Positions 1 through 10,303 are shown, numbered from the stretch's first letter. The stretch: DNA of 64,000 nucleotides from Rhodococcus sp. B50 (GCF_013602415.1 NZ_WPAG02000002.1:1054001-1118000); one strand, 5' to 3'. The notes: a model not told the origin generated them from the sequence alone. Numbers and translations are program-made.

Positions 1-81
1 CCACCGAGCACACATCTCCGGTACGCGTAATCCCCTACCTCCGCGGCCGGTCCTACTCGTCCCCCACGCGAAGGAGAATCG

Positions 82-405
82 ATGAGCGACCCTCGCGACT
101 CGGATTCGGCCCGCCCCCTGCCTTCGGAAGCACGGGGACGTCGGGGACCGCATCGACCGCACTTCCCGCTGCCCGCTGTATCGGTCTGGCTGGGAGTGCT
201 GTCTCTTGCCTTCTTCTGGTTTTTCGAACTCGGCTTCATCCTCGGGATGATCGCAGCCGTCTGCGGGGCACTTGCTACCTCGCGACCGACCGTTGCCGAG
301 GACGAAGCCGCCTCACTGCGAGCCCTGCTCGCAATCGTCACCGGAGTCGCGGGAATCACCGCCGCCTGCGCGATCGCCCTGTTCCCTACCCTCCAAGCTC
401 TGTGA
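82..405 (+). CDS. Small membrane protein, function unknown
   Basis: This 107-residue protein begins with a basic, proline-rich tail of about 28 residues (RGRRGPHRPHF). Two hydrophobic segments follow, at roughly 32-62 and 80-104, joined by an acidic loop, so it should span the membrane twice. The layout resembles the DUF4190-type small actinobacterial membrane proteins, but I see no diagnostic motif and do not assign a function. An AGGAG-like site precedes the ATG by about 7 bases. The sequence upstream is cut by the window edge, so operon membership is unknown. Confidence 0.7.
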   Translation: MSDPRDSDSARPLPSEARGRRGPHRPHFPLPAVSVWLGVLSLAFFWFFELGFILGMIAAVCGALATSRPTVAEDEAASLRALLAIVTGVAGITAACAIALFPTLQAL

Positions 406-656
406 CCCGCCTCCGACCACCCGCGTTCATGCTCGCTGCCGAACAGGCGGTGTCGAAGGCCAGGACCGAGCGGCGGTCCCGTGGCACACCGAGGTGCTCG
501 AAACCCGCCCTTGCGACCGATGAGCCGCGCTTCCGGGTTGCACCGACCCGCTACGCTCCGCCGACCGAGGATCACCGGGTTCAGCCGACACTCGACCGGG
601 TATCTCCGCAGGGGCCCAGCGCTGGGTTCACGAGGACTGCAAGTGAAGGAGGATAT

Positions 657-911
657 GTGCCTACCAACCTGACCGTCGCCGACCTACGAGAACTCCTCGA
701 TTCGACACGCGACGACCCCGCACTCGTTCTGGAAAAGGGACGATTCCGCGTTGTCGGAGGCCAGGACGTAACCGATCAGGACCGAGCCTTCCTCGTGGTC
801 ACGCGAGAAGAGCTCCGAAAACAGCTGCCGCAGGATCGGGACTACGACGAGAGCGACCTCGAGCTACAGGCGGGTGTGCTCGACTCGACCATCGCCAACC
901 TCGGTGGGTGA
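657..911 (+). CDS. Small conserved-type protein, function unknown
   Basis: This 84-residue hydrophilic protein has no membrane segment or signal peptide. The GTG at 657 is chosen because a strong AAGGAGG lies 5 bases before it; the same frame stays open upstream to 402, but that part is low-complexity and unlikely to be coding. The visible pattern is an N-terminal helix (VADLRELLDS), a short basic strand region (GRFRVVGGQD) and an acidic C-terminal helix. I recognise no family. It ends about 50 bases before the phosphatase gene and may be co-transcribed with it. Confidence 0.6.
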   Translation: MPTNLTVADLRELLDSTRDDPALVLEKGRFRVVGGQDVTDQDRAFLVVTREELRKQLPQDRDYDESDLELQAGVLDSTIANLGG

Positions 912-960
912 TCGACTTGTATCGGCTCCCGAGCCGAGCGGTCGGTGACACACTCGAACG

Positions 961-1761
<801 letters not shown>

Positions 1762-1946
1762 TCGCCGTACCGGTGGATTCGGCCCATCGAGGCCACCACC
1801 GGATCGGAGCGTCCGGATCTCCCGACGAAGGACTCTTGCAGTCCGACCGGCGAACTCGCCACAGTGGATGGCAGATCGGTGCCCGAGCCCCACCGTCCGG
1901 TCCGGCCGACGGATGTACCGACCTGCACGACAGGACGGGAGCGCAG

Positions 1947-2882
1947 ATGGACGCGCAACACGTGATCGAGGTACGCGATCTCCACAAACATTTCGGTCGG
2001 GTCCACGCGCTGGACGGACTCGATCTCATGGTCGACGCCGGAGAGATCCACGGCTTCCTCGGGCCGAACGGAGCCGGCAAGTCCACCACCTTGCGTGTCC
2101 TGCTGGGGATTCTGCGGCCCACCTCCGGGTGGGTACGGATGCTCGGACGCGATCCGTGGTCCGAGGCGGTCACCCTGCACCGTGATGTCGCGTACGTGCC
2201 GGGCGATGTCACCTTGTGGCCGTCGCTGACCGGGGGCGAAACGATCGATCTGTTGGCCCGGTTGCGGAGCGGACTCGACGAGCACCGCCGCGACGAGCTG
2301 ATCGAGCGGTTCGCACTCGATCCCCGCAAGAAGACCCGAAGCTATTCCAAGGGAAACCGGCAGAAGGTCGCGCTGATCTCGGCGTTGTCGTCGCATGCGC
2401 GGGTGTTGCTGCTCGACGAACCCACCTCCGGCCTCGATCCGTTGATGGAACAGGTCTTCCGCGACTGTGCCCGCGAGGCAGTGGCCCGAGATTCCACCGT
2501 CCTGCTGTCGAGCCACATCCTCTCCGAGGTCGAGGCATTGTGCCACAAGGTGACGATCATCCGCGACGGCCGAACCGTCGACTCCGGCGCGGTCGCGGAG
2601 ATGCGTCACCTCGGACGCATGTCGATCACCGCCGAACTCGTCGGTGATCCGGGCGATCTGCGTCGCATCCCAGGTGTCACGGATGTCGTCTTCGACGGCA
2701 CCACTGTGCATTGTCGGGTGGACGAGGACGGCCTCGGCGATCTCGTCCGTCTGCTCGGCGACGCGGGTGTGCGCAGCCTGATCAGCACACCACCGACGCT
2801 CGAGGAACTGTTCCTGCGGCACTACCGGGTGGAGAGCAAACCGGAACACCGAGTTGCCGCCGAGATCGAGGAGCGGACATGA
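1947..2882 (+). CDS. ABC exporter ATP-binding protein
   Basis: This 311-residue ATPase powers the exporter whose membrane subunit is the next gene. It carries Walker A (GPNGAGKST, about residue 40), a variant signature motif YSKGNRQK, Walker B ([12 protein letters not shown]) and the switch histidine in LLSSH. The C-terminal 80 residues are typical of drug and antibiotic exporter ATPases of the DrrA/YhaQ kind. The ATG at 1947 begins the folded domain ([13 protein letters not shown]); the open frame upstream of it is not protein-like. The last codons overlap the permease start (ATGA), indicating tight co-translation. Confidence 0.92.
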   Translation: MDAQHVIEVRDLHKHFGRVHALDGLDLMVDAGEIHGFLGPNGAGKSTTLRVLLGILRPTSGWVRMLGRDPWSEAVTLHRDVAYVPGDVTLWPSLTGGETIDLLARLRSGLDEHRRDELIERFALDPRKKTRSYSKGNRQKVALISALSSHARVLLLDEPTSGLDPLMEQVFRDCAREAVARDSTVLLSSHILSEVEALCHKVTIIRDGRTVDSGAVAEMRHLGRMSITAELVGDPGDLRRIPGVTDVVFDGTTVHCRVDEDGLGDLVRLLGDAGVRSLISTPPTLEELFLRHYRVESKPEHRVAAEIEERT

Positions 2883-4510
2883 CCACGATTCCGGCACCTG
2901 TCCCCCTCGACACCGGCCCCTCCCACACCAGTTTCACCGGCACACCCCAGCTGGTGCGTCTGTGCCTGCGCCGCGACAGGATCGTGCTGCCACTGTGGGT
3001 CCTGATCATCGGGGTGCTGCTGCCGATGACCTATGCCGGCAGCATCGAGTCGATCTACCCCACCGCGGCGGATCTGGAGCGTTTCGCCGTCGCGACCGCG
3101 GCCGGCCCGGCCCTGATCGCGATGTACGGGCCGATTTTCGAGGCCACGACCGGCGCGGTGGCCATCTGGAAGGCCGGTGCGCTGTATACCGCGATCGGGG
3201 TCGCGGTGATTCTGACCGTCATCCGGCACACCCGCGCCGAGGAGGAATCCGGCAGGTCCGAGCTGGTCGACTCGACCGTCGTCGGCCGGTACGCGGAGCT
3301 CACGGCCGCACTGCTCGTCGCCGCAGGCGCGTCCATCCTCACGGGAGCGGGATTCGCGCTCGTCCTGTGGCTGTACGACCTACCGGCAGCGGGCTCGGTC
3401 GGATTCGGGAGTGCCCTGGCGGCAAGTGGTCTGGTGTACACCGGGGTCGCAGCGGTTGCCGCACAACTGACCGCCTCGGCCCGTCCGGCCCGCGGTCTCG
3501 CGCTCGGAACCCTGGGGGTGTTCTTCGCGCTGCGTGCCGTCGGGGACGCCGGGTCCGGGACGCTGTCGTGGCTGTCCCCGCAGGGCTGGTCGCTGCAACT
3601 GCGCCCGTTCGCCGACGAACGCTGGTGGGTGCTGCTGCTGCACGCGACCGCCACCGTAGTCACGGTCACCGCTGCCTACGTGCTGCTTCACCGCCGTGAC
3701 CTCGGCGGCGGACTTCTCGCCGAGCGACCCGGCGAGAAGTCCGCCGGTCCGAGCCTGGCCGGACCTGTCGGACTCGCGCGGCGGATGCACCGCGGCTCCA
3801 TGCTCGCGTGGAGCATCGCATTGTTCCTCTACGGGCTGCTGTTCGGCAGCGCTGCCCACGGGCTCGGCAACCAGCTCGGCGACAACGAGACTGTCGATGC
3901 GGTCATCGCACGGCTCGGTGGCACAGCCGTGCTCGAAGATGCATTCGTGGCGCTGGCACTGACCATGCTGGGCATCGCGGCGTCGGCCTATGCCATCTCC
4001 GCCACCCTGCGACTGCACTACGAAGAAACCGCGCACCGCGCCGAGTCGGTCATCGCCGGCTGCGTCGGTCGACTTCATTGGGTGCTGAGCCACCTGATGT
4101 TCGCGATGTTCGGCCCAGCGGTGGCACTGCTCACGGCGGGTGTAGCCGTGGCCCTCACCTACGGCGCCGCGGTCGGAGACATCGCCGGCACCGCCCCCGC
4201 CTCGCTCGCCGGTGCCGTGGTGCAACTGCCCGCGGTCTGGATCTGCGTCGGCGTCACCATGGTGCTGTTCGGGTGGCTACCGCGGTTCACCCCGGCCGCG
4301 TGGGCGGTCTACGTGATGTTTCTACTGATCTTCAGCGTCGGCTCGCTCGCAGAGCTTCCGCAGTGGGCACTCGACGCGGAACCGTTCGGGCATCTGCCGA
4401 AACTGCCCGGAGCGGCGTTCACTCCGGCACCGGTGATGGGAGAAATACTGCTCGCGATCATTCTGATCATTGTCGGAGCGGTCGGATTCCGCCGGCGCGA
4501 TCTCACATGA
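2879..4510 (+). CDS. ABC exporter permease (polyketide-antibiotic exporter type)
   Basis: This 543-residue integral membrane protein has about 12 hydrophobic segments in two similar halves, the fused arrangement seen in actinobacterial exporters annotated as polyketide or antibiotic exporters. A soluble linker ([17 protein letters not shown]) separates the halves near residue 280. It would form a transporter with the preceding ATPase, whose stop codon overlaps its ATG at 2879. No binding protein is nearby, which agrees with export. No regulator gene is adjacent, so the substrate cannot be inferred. Confidence 0.88.
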   Translation: MTTIPAPVPLDTGPSHTSFTGTPQLVRLCLRRDRIVLPLWVLIIGVLLPMTYAGSIESIYPTAADLERFAVATAAGPALIAMYGPIFEATTGAVAIWKAGALYTAIGVAVILTVIRHTRAEEESGRSELVDSTVVGRYAELTAALLVAAGASILTGAGFALVLWLYDLPAAGSVGFGSALAASGLVYTGVAAVAAQLTASARPARGLALGTLGVFFALRAVGDAGSGTLSWLSPQGWSLQLRPFADERWWVLLLHATATVVTVTAAYVLLHRRDLGGGLLAERPGEKSAGPSLAGPVGLARRMHRGSMLAWSIALFLYGLLFGSAAHGLGNQLGDNETVDAVIARLGGTAVLEDAFVALALTMLGIAASAYAISATLRLHYEETAHRAESVIAGCVGRLHWVLSHLMFAMFGPAVALLTAGVAVALTYGAAVGDIAGTAPASLAGAVVQLPAVWICVGVTMVLFGWLPRFTPAAWAVYVMFLLIFSVGSLAELPQWALDAEPFGHLPKLPGAAFTPAPVMGEILLAIILIIVGAVGFRRRDLT

Positions 4511-4513
4511 TGG

Positions 4514-5296
4514 GTGTGGGTAGAGGATTCGGAGGGATGGGTCGTGATCGAACTGTTCCTCGCGCCGCTCGCCATGTCGACGCACACTGGGCGCACCCTG
4601 TCCGAGGTTCGGGGCAGCAGCGAACCGTTCTCCCCGGCCCTGATCGAATCCCTGCCACCTGCTGCGCGGCGCTGGATCACCCATGCGGTTGCCGGGGGCA
4701 CACCGATGGCCGCAGCAGTACGACTGGAGATGTCCGGGCAGATCCGGCTCGGATCCTGGCGGCCGTTCACCGCCGTGCAACTTCTCGCCCCGGCGACAGG
4801 ATTCATCTGGGCTGCGACCACCCGGATCGGCCCTGTGCCCATATCGGGATACGACCGTTTCACCGCCGGAACAGGTGAGATGCGATGGCGGCTCGGAGAA
4901 TTCATTCCGATGGTGTCCGCCACCGGCCGGGATGTGAGCGACAGTGCGATCGGCCGCCTGGCCGGAGAGAGCATCTTCGTGCCTACGACTTTTCCCCTCG
5001 CGCGGTGGAGAGGCGACGAAATCCTCGCGTCCGCGACCTGGACGGTGGCGGGCCGCGAGGAGACGGTACGCCTGGACATCGCCGAGGACGGGGCGCTGCG
5101 CGGGCTGCGGATGCTGCGGTGGGGCAACCCCGACGGGCATGGCTTCGGCCGGTACCCATTCATCGTCACCGTCGAGGCCGAGCGCCGGTTCGGTGGCATG
5201 ACCATCGCCTCGCGCATCGGCGCGAGGTGGGACACGGGCACCGGCTCGGACGGCGAGTTCTTTCGTCCCGAGATCATCGGAGCCCATTTCGCTTGA
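4514..5296 (+). CDS. DUF6544-type protein
   Basis: This protein of about 260 residues matches the pattern of the DUF6544 family: the conserved opening LPPAARRWITHAV, then LEMSGQIRLGSWRPF, ATGFIWAATTRIG and TGEMRWRLGEFIPMVSA. Family function is unknown; members are soluble and occur widely in actinobacteria. The start is uncertain. The GTG at 4514 is only 3 bases from the permease stop, and a second GTG at 4544 begins a hydrophobic stretch (VIELFLAPLA). Its position directly after the exporter suggests co-transcription. Confidence 0.75.
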   Translation: MWVEDSEGWVVIELFLAPLAMSTHTGRTLSEVRGSSEPFSPALIESLPPAARRWITHAVAGGTPMAAAVRLEMSGQIRLGSWRPFTAVQLLAPATGFIWAATTRIGPVPISGYDRFTAGTGEMRWRLGEFIPMVSATGRDVSDSAIGRLAGESIFVPTTFPLARWRGDEILASATWTVAGREETVRLDIAEDGALRGLRMLRWGNPDGHGFGRYPFIVTVEAERRFGGMTIASRIGARWDTGTGSDGEFFRPEIIGAHFA

Positions 5297-5343
5297 CCGT
5301 CCGATACACCGAATCCGGCGCGTGGGTCCACCCGGCGGCACGC

Positions 5344-5952
5344 TCAGCCGATGGGCCATCCAGGAAGTTGTCGCGCGTCCTGCCACTCCCGGTGCCACTG
5401 AGAGATTCGATGCCTGTTCATCACGCCGTGGATTCCGAGCAGTGTGACCACGCATCCGACGGTTTCGAGGACGAGGAATGCCAGTGCCGCACCCAGCGCA
5501 GCGATCGCGTTCTCGGTTCCGGTGCGGGGAGCAGGCATATAGTCGCCCTTCTCGTCGACCCGGATGCGCACCGTCTCGCCTGTCTCGCCCCGAGAGTCGA
5601 GACCCACCAGGCCCGTGTGCTCGACGCCTTCCACCTCCCATCGCGCAAGTACCGGCCCGAGACGCGATGGAGACTCGGACAACGGGTCACGCACCGCCAC
5701 ATCGTCCGGATCATCATCGAGAACGATCGCTGGCACCTGCCGCGCTTCGATCACCTGCTGGTGCGATCGTTCGGTCAGCTGCGCATACGAGGCGGTACCG
5801 ATGACCCCGGCGACAGGCACCAACAGCAGCAAGATTGCGATCAGAAGCACGACCGCGACAGCCTCGAGGCGGTCACTGCCGCGCATGAGCGGGTTCGCGC
5901 TCCACGGTCGCAAGCGCCACCACCGAACCGCTGCCGTGTCTCCGCGGATCAT
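5344..5952 (-). CDS. Rv1733c-family membrane protein
   Basis: This 202-residue protein has two transmembrane segments (about 27-50 and 155-180) flanking an extracytoplasmic domain of about 100 residues. The pattern matches the actinobacterial Rv1733c family: NPLMRGSDRLEAVAV before the first segment, ERSHQQVIEARQVPAIVL after it, and a C-terminal RHRISQWHREWQ. Function is unknown; the mycobacterial member is a dormancy-regulon antigen. The ATG at 5952 is preferred because residues encoded further upstream are not conserved-looking. It converges on the DUF6544 gene with a 47-bp gap. Confidence 0.8.
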   Translation of the reverse strand: MIRGDTAAVRWWRLRPWSANPLMRGSDRLEAVAVVLLIAILLLLVPVAGVIGTASYAQLTERSHQQVIEARQVPAIVLDDDPDDVAVRDPLSESPSRLGPVLARWEVEGVEHTGLVGLDSRGETGETVRIRVDEKGDYMPAPRTGTENAIAALGAALAFLVLETVGCVVTLLGIHGVMNRHRISQWHREWQDARQLPGWPIG

Positions 5953-6174
5953 CACACTCTCCGGACATCGTGCTTCCGTCCTCAGTGTCGATCGCGCGCC
6001 ACCGTCCTTGTAGGGCCGAAAGTCGCATCGCCGCTGGGCCCACCCGTCGGGATCGAGGGACATCGGTAACGAACCGTCTCCGTGTGGGCAGTATCAGCGC
6101 GCCACCGGAGGCACGTCGCAGCACACTGCATTCCGGAGCCCCTCTTGCGGATCCGTCCGCGAGAACCGACGTCG

Positions 6175-7074
6175 TCACTCGCTACCGGGCGTCTGTGCGT
6201 GGCCCCGCCGGTCGGCCGTCCACACCGGTTGCAGCATGTGCCAGTCGGCGGGATGCGCGGCGATGCCGGCGGCAAACCGGTCGGCCAGGGACTGCGTCGT
6301 GGCCTGTACGCTGCCTGCGGTATCGATCGGCGCGTCGACATGGAATCCCCAGCCGCCCGGAGTGAACCAGCAGTGCACCGGCAGCAGCGGTGCGCCGGTG
6401 TCCATCGCCAGCCGGGCCGGGCCGGCCGGCATGCAGGCCGGCTCGCCGAAGAAAGTGACCGGAACGCCCACTCCTGTCAGATCACGCTCGCCGAGGAGCC
6501 CGACGAACCGTCCCTCCCGAATGCGGACGGTCAGCCGCTCGAACGGTGGAACCGTGCCACCGGTGAGCGGGATGATCTCGAAACCCAGACGTTCACGGAA
6601 CCGGACGAAGCGGCGGAACAACGATTCCGGTTGCAACCGCTCGGCCACGACAGTCGGTGTGCCGATCCGCTGTACGATCCATACTCCCGCCAGGTCCCAG
6701 TTGCCGCTGTGCGGAAGCGCCAAGACAGCTCCGCGTCCACGAGCGACGGCCTCGTGAATGTGTTCGAGTCCGGTGGCCGCGGAGTCGATGGTCTCGGCCA
6801 GCCGTACCGGGTCCATCGACGGCAACCGGAATGCTTCACACCAGTACCGCGCGTAGGAACGCAGGCTCGCGCGTACGAGTTCGTCGGGCACCTGATCCGG
6901 AGTAGTGGACAACACCCGAGCAAGATTGCGTCGTAGTTGGATCGGCCCACCGTCTCGCGCCGCACGATCCGCGGCCATCTCGAACAGGCGCGTCGCCGGT
7001 TTCTCCGGAAGCGCGCATACCGCCCGCCAACCCGCTGCGTACCCGAGATCCCGGACCCGGTCCTTCGTAGTCAT
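6175..7074 (-). CDS. Phosphatidylinositol mannoside acyltransferase (PatA-like)
   Basis: This 299-residue protein belongs to the LpxL/HtrB/PatA acyltransferase family, peripheral membrane enzymes that move an acyl chain from acyl-CoA to a glycolipid hydroxyl. The catalytic H-x4-D motif is HSGNWD (His122, Asp127). Further family blocks are the acceptor/donor loop VVAERLQPESLFRRF, the block FVGLLGERDLTG and the C-terminal HPADWHMLQPVW. In mycobacteria PatA acylates phosphatidylinositol mannosides. Here it is not next to pgsA or pimA, so it may be a second copy with another acceptor. Confidence 0.85.
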   Translation of the reverse strand: MTTKDRVRDLGYAAGWRAVCALPEKPATRLFEMAADRAARDGGPIQLRRNLARVLSTTPDQVPDELVRASLRSYARYWCEAFRLPSMDPVRLAETIDSAATGLEHIHEAVARGRGAVLALPHSGNWDLAGVWIVQRIGTPTVVAERLQPESLFRRFVRFRERLGFEIIPLTGGTVPPFERLTVRIREGRFVGLLGERDLTGVGVPVTFFGEPACMPAGPARLAMDTGAPLLPVHCWFTPGGWGFHVDAPIDTAGSVQATTQSLADRFAAGIAAHPADWHMLQPVWTADRRGHAQTPGSE

Positions 7075-7142
7075 CGAGCACCATCGACGCGGAAGCCGAC
7101 AACAATGCCCATGACGGCCTCCCGAGCCCGGACTGTGTACCT

Positions 7143-7850
7143 TCAGTCAACGCCCTGGGCCACCCGGTGTCCAGACTCCTCCCCGTTCGACGGGGTTTCG
7201 CGGGACAGGATGGGAAGCCGCGATGCGAAGGGCAGGAGCAACGCGACGACGAGTGACACCACGAGTACACCGAGCGCCATGCCCGACAACACGTCGTGCA
7301 CGTAGTGCACCCCCACCGTCACCCGGGAGAACGCGAGCACCGCCGCGAGCGGCGCGACCAGCCAGATCAGACGCGGAGCCGCAAGCACACACGCGGTGGC
7401 GAACGAGGCGGCGATGACGGAATGGTTGGACGGCCAGGACCAGTCACCCACCTCGGGACACTCCAGGACCGTCGCGATCCCGAGAGCGCGACACGGGCGC
7501 GGCTCCGTCACCACCAGTTTGACGAGTTCACTCGACAGGTAGGCACCCACCACTCCGATTCCGCCGACGGCGAGGGTGCCGAAGCCCCGGCGGTCGTTCC
7601 GCCACAACCAGGCCGCCAGTACACCGGTGAAGGCGACGAGGACGAGCAGTCCCCTGTCGGCGACGAGACCCGCGAGGGGCCCGAGAAACGATCCTTCCAC
7701 CGCCTGGGCGACGGACAGATACAGGCGATCGCGGATCGGCACCGTCGCTGCCGCGAGCAGAGTCAGCACGAGTGCGACCCCTACGGCAGGGATGAACATC
7801 GAACGGACCAACCGTGGGGAGACAGGAGGTGAACTCTCGGTGACGACCAT
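7143..7850 (-). CDS. PAP2-family membrane phosphatase
   Basis: This 235-residue lipid phosphatase has about six membrane helices. All three family motifs are present: K-x6-RP (KLVVTEPRP), PSNH in place of PSGH, and SR-x5-H-x3-D (SRVTVGVHYVHD), which supply the phosphohistidine nucleophile and the general acid. Likely substrates are undecaprenyl pyrophosphate, phosphatidate or phosphatidylglycerophosphate; sequence does not decide. The ATG at 7850 places a short cytoplasmic tail before the first helix. It follows the PatA-like gene's start by about 70 bases on the same strand, so lipid metabolism may link the two. Confidence 0.87.
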   Translation of the reverse strand: MVVTESSPPVSPRLVRSMFIPAVGVALVLTLLAAATVPIRDRLYLSVAQAVEGSFLGPLAGLVADRGLLVLVAFTGVLAAWLWRNDRRGFGTLAVGGIGVVGAYLSSELVKLVVTEPRPCRALGIATVLECPEVGDWSWPSNHSVIAASFATACVLAAPRLIWLVAPLAAVLAFSRVTVGVHYVHDVLSGMALGVLVVSLVVALLLPFASRLPILSRETPSNGEESGHRVAQGVD

Positions 7851-7975
7851 GACCGAATACGCTAGCGCGCACTCTCCTCTACGCGCAGACCCGCAGGTAG
7901 CGTCATAGGAGCGGGCGTGAGGGCGGCTGTGTCCTGCTGTGAAACCCCGCATTCGACGGAACTAGGCTCGCCGCT

Positions 7976-8395
7976 ATGTGGCGAACCTGGATCCTGTCCG
8001 CGGCGATGGTGGCCGTCGCGACCGTCGTTCTACTCACCGGTTCATTCGATGTGACCTCGGGGGTGACTGCGGTAGTACTGCTCGCGATGGCGTGGGTCGC
8101 TTCTCCCCTGTTCTTCCCCCATCATGTCGACGACGCGACCGCTCGTCGCGACGCAATGGACCGCGGCGTTCCCGTGGTGTACTGGCGCCCGGGATGCACC
8201 TTCTGTATCCGGCTGCGCGCCACCCTGCGCACGCGAGCACATCGCGCGATCTGGGTGAACATCTGGCGGGATCCCGCCGCCGCGGCACGGGTGCGAGAAG
8301 TCAACGGCGGGAACGAAACGGTGCCCACCGTGTTCGTCGGCGATGTGTCGCGTACCAATCCCGACCCGCGCTGGTTCCGCGACCAGCTGGGCTGA
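7976..8395 (+). CDS. Membrane-anchored glutaredoxin/mycoredoxin-like protein
   Basis: The first 50 residues of this 139-residue protein form two hydrophobic segments. A glutaredoxin-fold domain follows with redox motif CTFC in YWRPGCTFCIRLRATL and the cis-proline block GNETVPTVFVGD. In actinobacteria such proteins usually use mycothiol. Mycoredoxins are mostly soluble and about 80 residues, so the membrane anchor is unusual and would place the dithiol site at the membrane. Orientation cannot be fixed, but the basic residue after the first Met favours a cytoplasmic N-terminus. Confidence 0.85.
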   Translation: MWRTWILSAAMVAVATVVLLTGSFDVTSGVTAVVLLAMAWVASPLFFPHHVDDATARRDAMDRGVPVVYWRPGCTFCIRLRATLRTRAHRAIWVNIWRDPAAAARVREVNGGNETVPTVFVGDVSRTNPDPRWFRDQLG

Positions 8396-8421
8396 CGGAC
8401 GCCGGAGGTCCGGACACGCTT

Positions 8422-8454
8422 GAGGTCCCGGACCCTGTGCGGATCCGGGACCTC
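8422..8454. terminator. Stem-loop between convergent genes
   Basis: A perfect 11-bp inverted repeat (GAGGTCCCGGA / TCCGGGACCTC) with an 11-base loop lies between the convergent glutaredoxin and YeaQ-type genes. There is no T-run on either side, so it would be an actinobacterial stem-only terminator serving both strands. Confidence 0.6.
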
Positions 8455-8470
8455 GAGCGGTGCAGAACGG

Positions 8471-8743
8471 TTAGCGGCGCACGCCCCGGCCGGTGGCGGC
8501 CTTGACGACGAACAGCAGGATGACCGCGCCGAGGAGGCAGGTCAGGAAGCTGAAGATCAGTCCGCCGCCTTCGACATCCACGCCGAAGACCTTGAGCAGG
8601 AAGCCACCGATCAAGCCGCCGATGACGCCGACAACGATATTGAGGAGAATGCCCTGCTGGGCGTCGGTGCCCATGATCTTGCTACCGATCCAGCCGGCGA
8701 GACCACCGATGATGATCCAACCGAGGATTCCGAGTCCGAGCAT
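8471..8743 (-). CDS. GlsB/YeaQ/YmgE-family stress membrane protein
   Basis: This 90-residue protein has three hydrophobic helices and the glycine-rich family pattern GWIIIGGLAGWIGSKIMGTD, then GGLIGGFLLKVFG and a C-terminal hydrophobic helix. Members are small stress-associated inner-membrane proteins of unknown biochemical role, once called transglycosylase-associated. The ATG at 8743 is preceded by AAAGGAC; an upstream in-frame ATG adds only seven non-conserved residues. Confidence 0.87.
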   Translation of the reverse strand: MLGLGILGWIIIGGLAGWIGSKIMGTDAQQGILLNIVVGVIGGLIGGFLLKVFGVDVEGGGLIFSFLTCLLGAVILLFVVKAATGRGVRR

Positions 8744-8853
8744 GTGCAGTCCTTTCGTGAACACTGGCTGGTTCGACTCAACTCAGATACCCAGTCGTCC
8801 CACCAGTCACACCTCTCACTTCTGAAAACTTTCGCGGTGGCACACTCGTGCGC

Positions 8854-9552
8854 ATGACCCAGCCTCCCGTCACGATCACCGTCACCGGTCATGCCGAACG
8901 CACCATCGCGCCCGACCGGTGCACGGTGGTGTTGCGCGCGCACGCCGACGGCACGTCGCGCAAGCAGGCCGCAGAACCGGTGGCCGCGGCGGTCGCCACG
9001 ATCACCGATCTCGTGACCGAATTGCGGGAGCACTCCCCGAGCCCGGTGAAGCGGTGGACCTTCGATCGGGTGCGCCACAGCCGGCGACGCCCGTTCAGCC
9101 GCGAGGGCAAGAATCGGCCCTGGGTGTACAACTCGTCGGCGTCGATCACCGTGACCTTCCACGAGTTCGACGCGGTGGGCGCCTTCGTCGAGCGGGTTGC
9201 GGCGCTCGAGGTGGTCACCGTCGCCGATATCCGCTGGTGGATCACCCGCAAGGCCCAGCAGAAGCGACTCGCGCGGGTCCGCGATCTCGCGGTGGGCGAC
9301 GCACTGGCCAAGGCGAAGGCGTATACGGCGTCGCTGGGCCTCAACACGATTCGCGCGGTGGCTATCGCCGATCCGGGCATGCTCGGCTCCCAGCCCTCCC
9401 CCGTCCACACGGCGGGCGCTCCCATGATGCACACCGCGATGTTGCGGTCGGATGCGATCGGTGCGCCCGAGTCCGCCGAGCCGGAGTTGGTGTTCGAACC
9501 CGACCACGTCACCCTCACCGCCGACGTAGAAGCGCGGTTCGAAGCCCATTAG
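8854..9552 (+). CDS. SIMPL-domain (DUF541) protein
   Basis: This 232-residue protein has the SIMPL/DUF541 pattern: the opening ITVTGHAERTIAPDRCTV, a central YNSSASITVTF strand, the helix LARVRDLAVGDALAKAKAYT, and a terminal VTLTADVEARFEA strand. SIMPL proteins form ring-like oligomers in some species; many are secreted, but no signal peptide is visible here, so this one is probably cytoplasmic. The start is either the ATG at 8854 or the GTG two codons earlier. Substrates or partners are unknown. Confidence 0.85.
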   Translation: MTQPPVTITVTGHAERTIAPDRCTVVLRAHADGTSRKQAAEPVAAAVATITDLVTELREHSPSPVKRWTFDRVRHSRRRPFSREGKNRPWVYNSSASITVTFHEFDAVGAFVERVAALEVVTVADIRWWITRKAQQKRLARVRDLAVGDALAKAKAYTASLGLNTIRAVAIADPGMLGSQPSPVHTAGAPMMHTAMLRSDAIGAPESAEPELVFEPDHVTLTADVEARFEAH

Positions 9553-9601
9553 CCGCGCCGGATGTCCGATTCCTTGCGCGAGTTGTACGGACGCTGGCAC
9601 G

Positions 9602-10303
9602 ATGCCACCACGCCGCCGGTTCGGGCGGCGACAATCGAATAAGGCCCGCCAGGTGCTCGTCTGGTTGCTGTCCAAACCGGACGACTGGCGCACCCGCGCC
9701 GACTCGATAGCGGCGCAATCGCCGAAGGAAGGACGCGACGCGATCCGGTCCGCCCTTCGCGAGCTCGCAGACCTCGGCTACTTGGTGCGAGAGAAGATCC
9801 AGAACGAACTCGGCCAGTGGATCACCATCCAGACCGTCTGCGAGCGTCCCGTCGCCGACCCGGCGCCTGAGAATCCGACCCGCGGCGGCGCGGACATCGG
9901 AGAGCCAGGCGCTCTTTCAAGTACCGATACACCAAGGACGGAAACCGACCGCACACCGCGCGTCGCGAAGGCACCGCTGAGTCCTGCGGTGGTCGAGCTC
10001 GCCGCGGCATGCAGACGGGCCGGCCTCACAGCGACCTTCGTCTACCTCAAACCTGATGCGGCAGCGGCGATCGAGGCACTCGTCTCGACGTACGGAGTGC
10101 CGGCGCTGGTGTCGGCAGCGAAATCTGTGCACAGACCGGGCAATCCGATGCGCCTGGCGCACGGCTGGTTGCCGTTGTGGCGGTCGCTGCCGACGCCCCG
10201 TGTCGTCCAACCGAAGTGCGACGACTGCGACGAGTACGGGTGGTTACCCGATGACGAGCTGGGGCGCGCAGTGCGGTGTGGGTGTCGGGCAGCTGCGGCC
10301 TGA
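9602..10303 (+). CDS. Winged-helix protein with C-terminal cysteine cluster
   Basis: The first 90 residues of this 233-residue protein form a winged-helix domain (SPKEGRDAIRSALRELADLGYLVREKI), like the replication-initiator or helper-phage type fold that splits helper decisions. A flexible proline/threonine-rich linker follows, then a helical domain (residues 125-200). The C-terminus has four cysteines in the pattern C-x2-C-x17-C-x-C (CDDCDEYG and VRCGC), a likely zinc-binding knuckle. The two nucleic-acid-type elements suggest DNA binding. I recognise no named family. It stands alone, between the SIMPL gene and a cyclase gene. Confidence 0.7.
   Translation: MPPRRRFGRRQSNKARQVLVWLLSKPDDWRTRADSIAAQSPKEGRDAIRSALRELADLGYLVREKIQNELGQWITIQTVCERPVADPAPENPTRGGADIGEPGALSSTDTPRTETDRTPRVAKAPLSPAVVELAAACRRAGLTATFVYLKPDAAAAIEALVSTYGVPALVSAAKSVHRPGNPMRLAHGWLPLWRSLPTPRVVQPKCDDCDEYGWLPDDELGRAVRCGCRAAAA

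Noticed and set aside
402..656. N-terminal extension of the small protein starting at 657
   Set aside because: The extension is low-complexity and the strong AAGGAGG site lies just before the GTG at 657.
9602..10303. Prophage or plasmid replication module
   Set aside because: Only one winged-helix gene is present, with no integrase, capsid, partition or attachment-site evidence around it.
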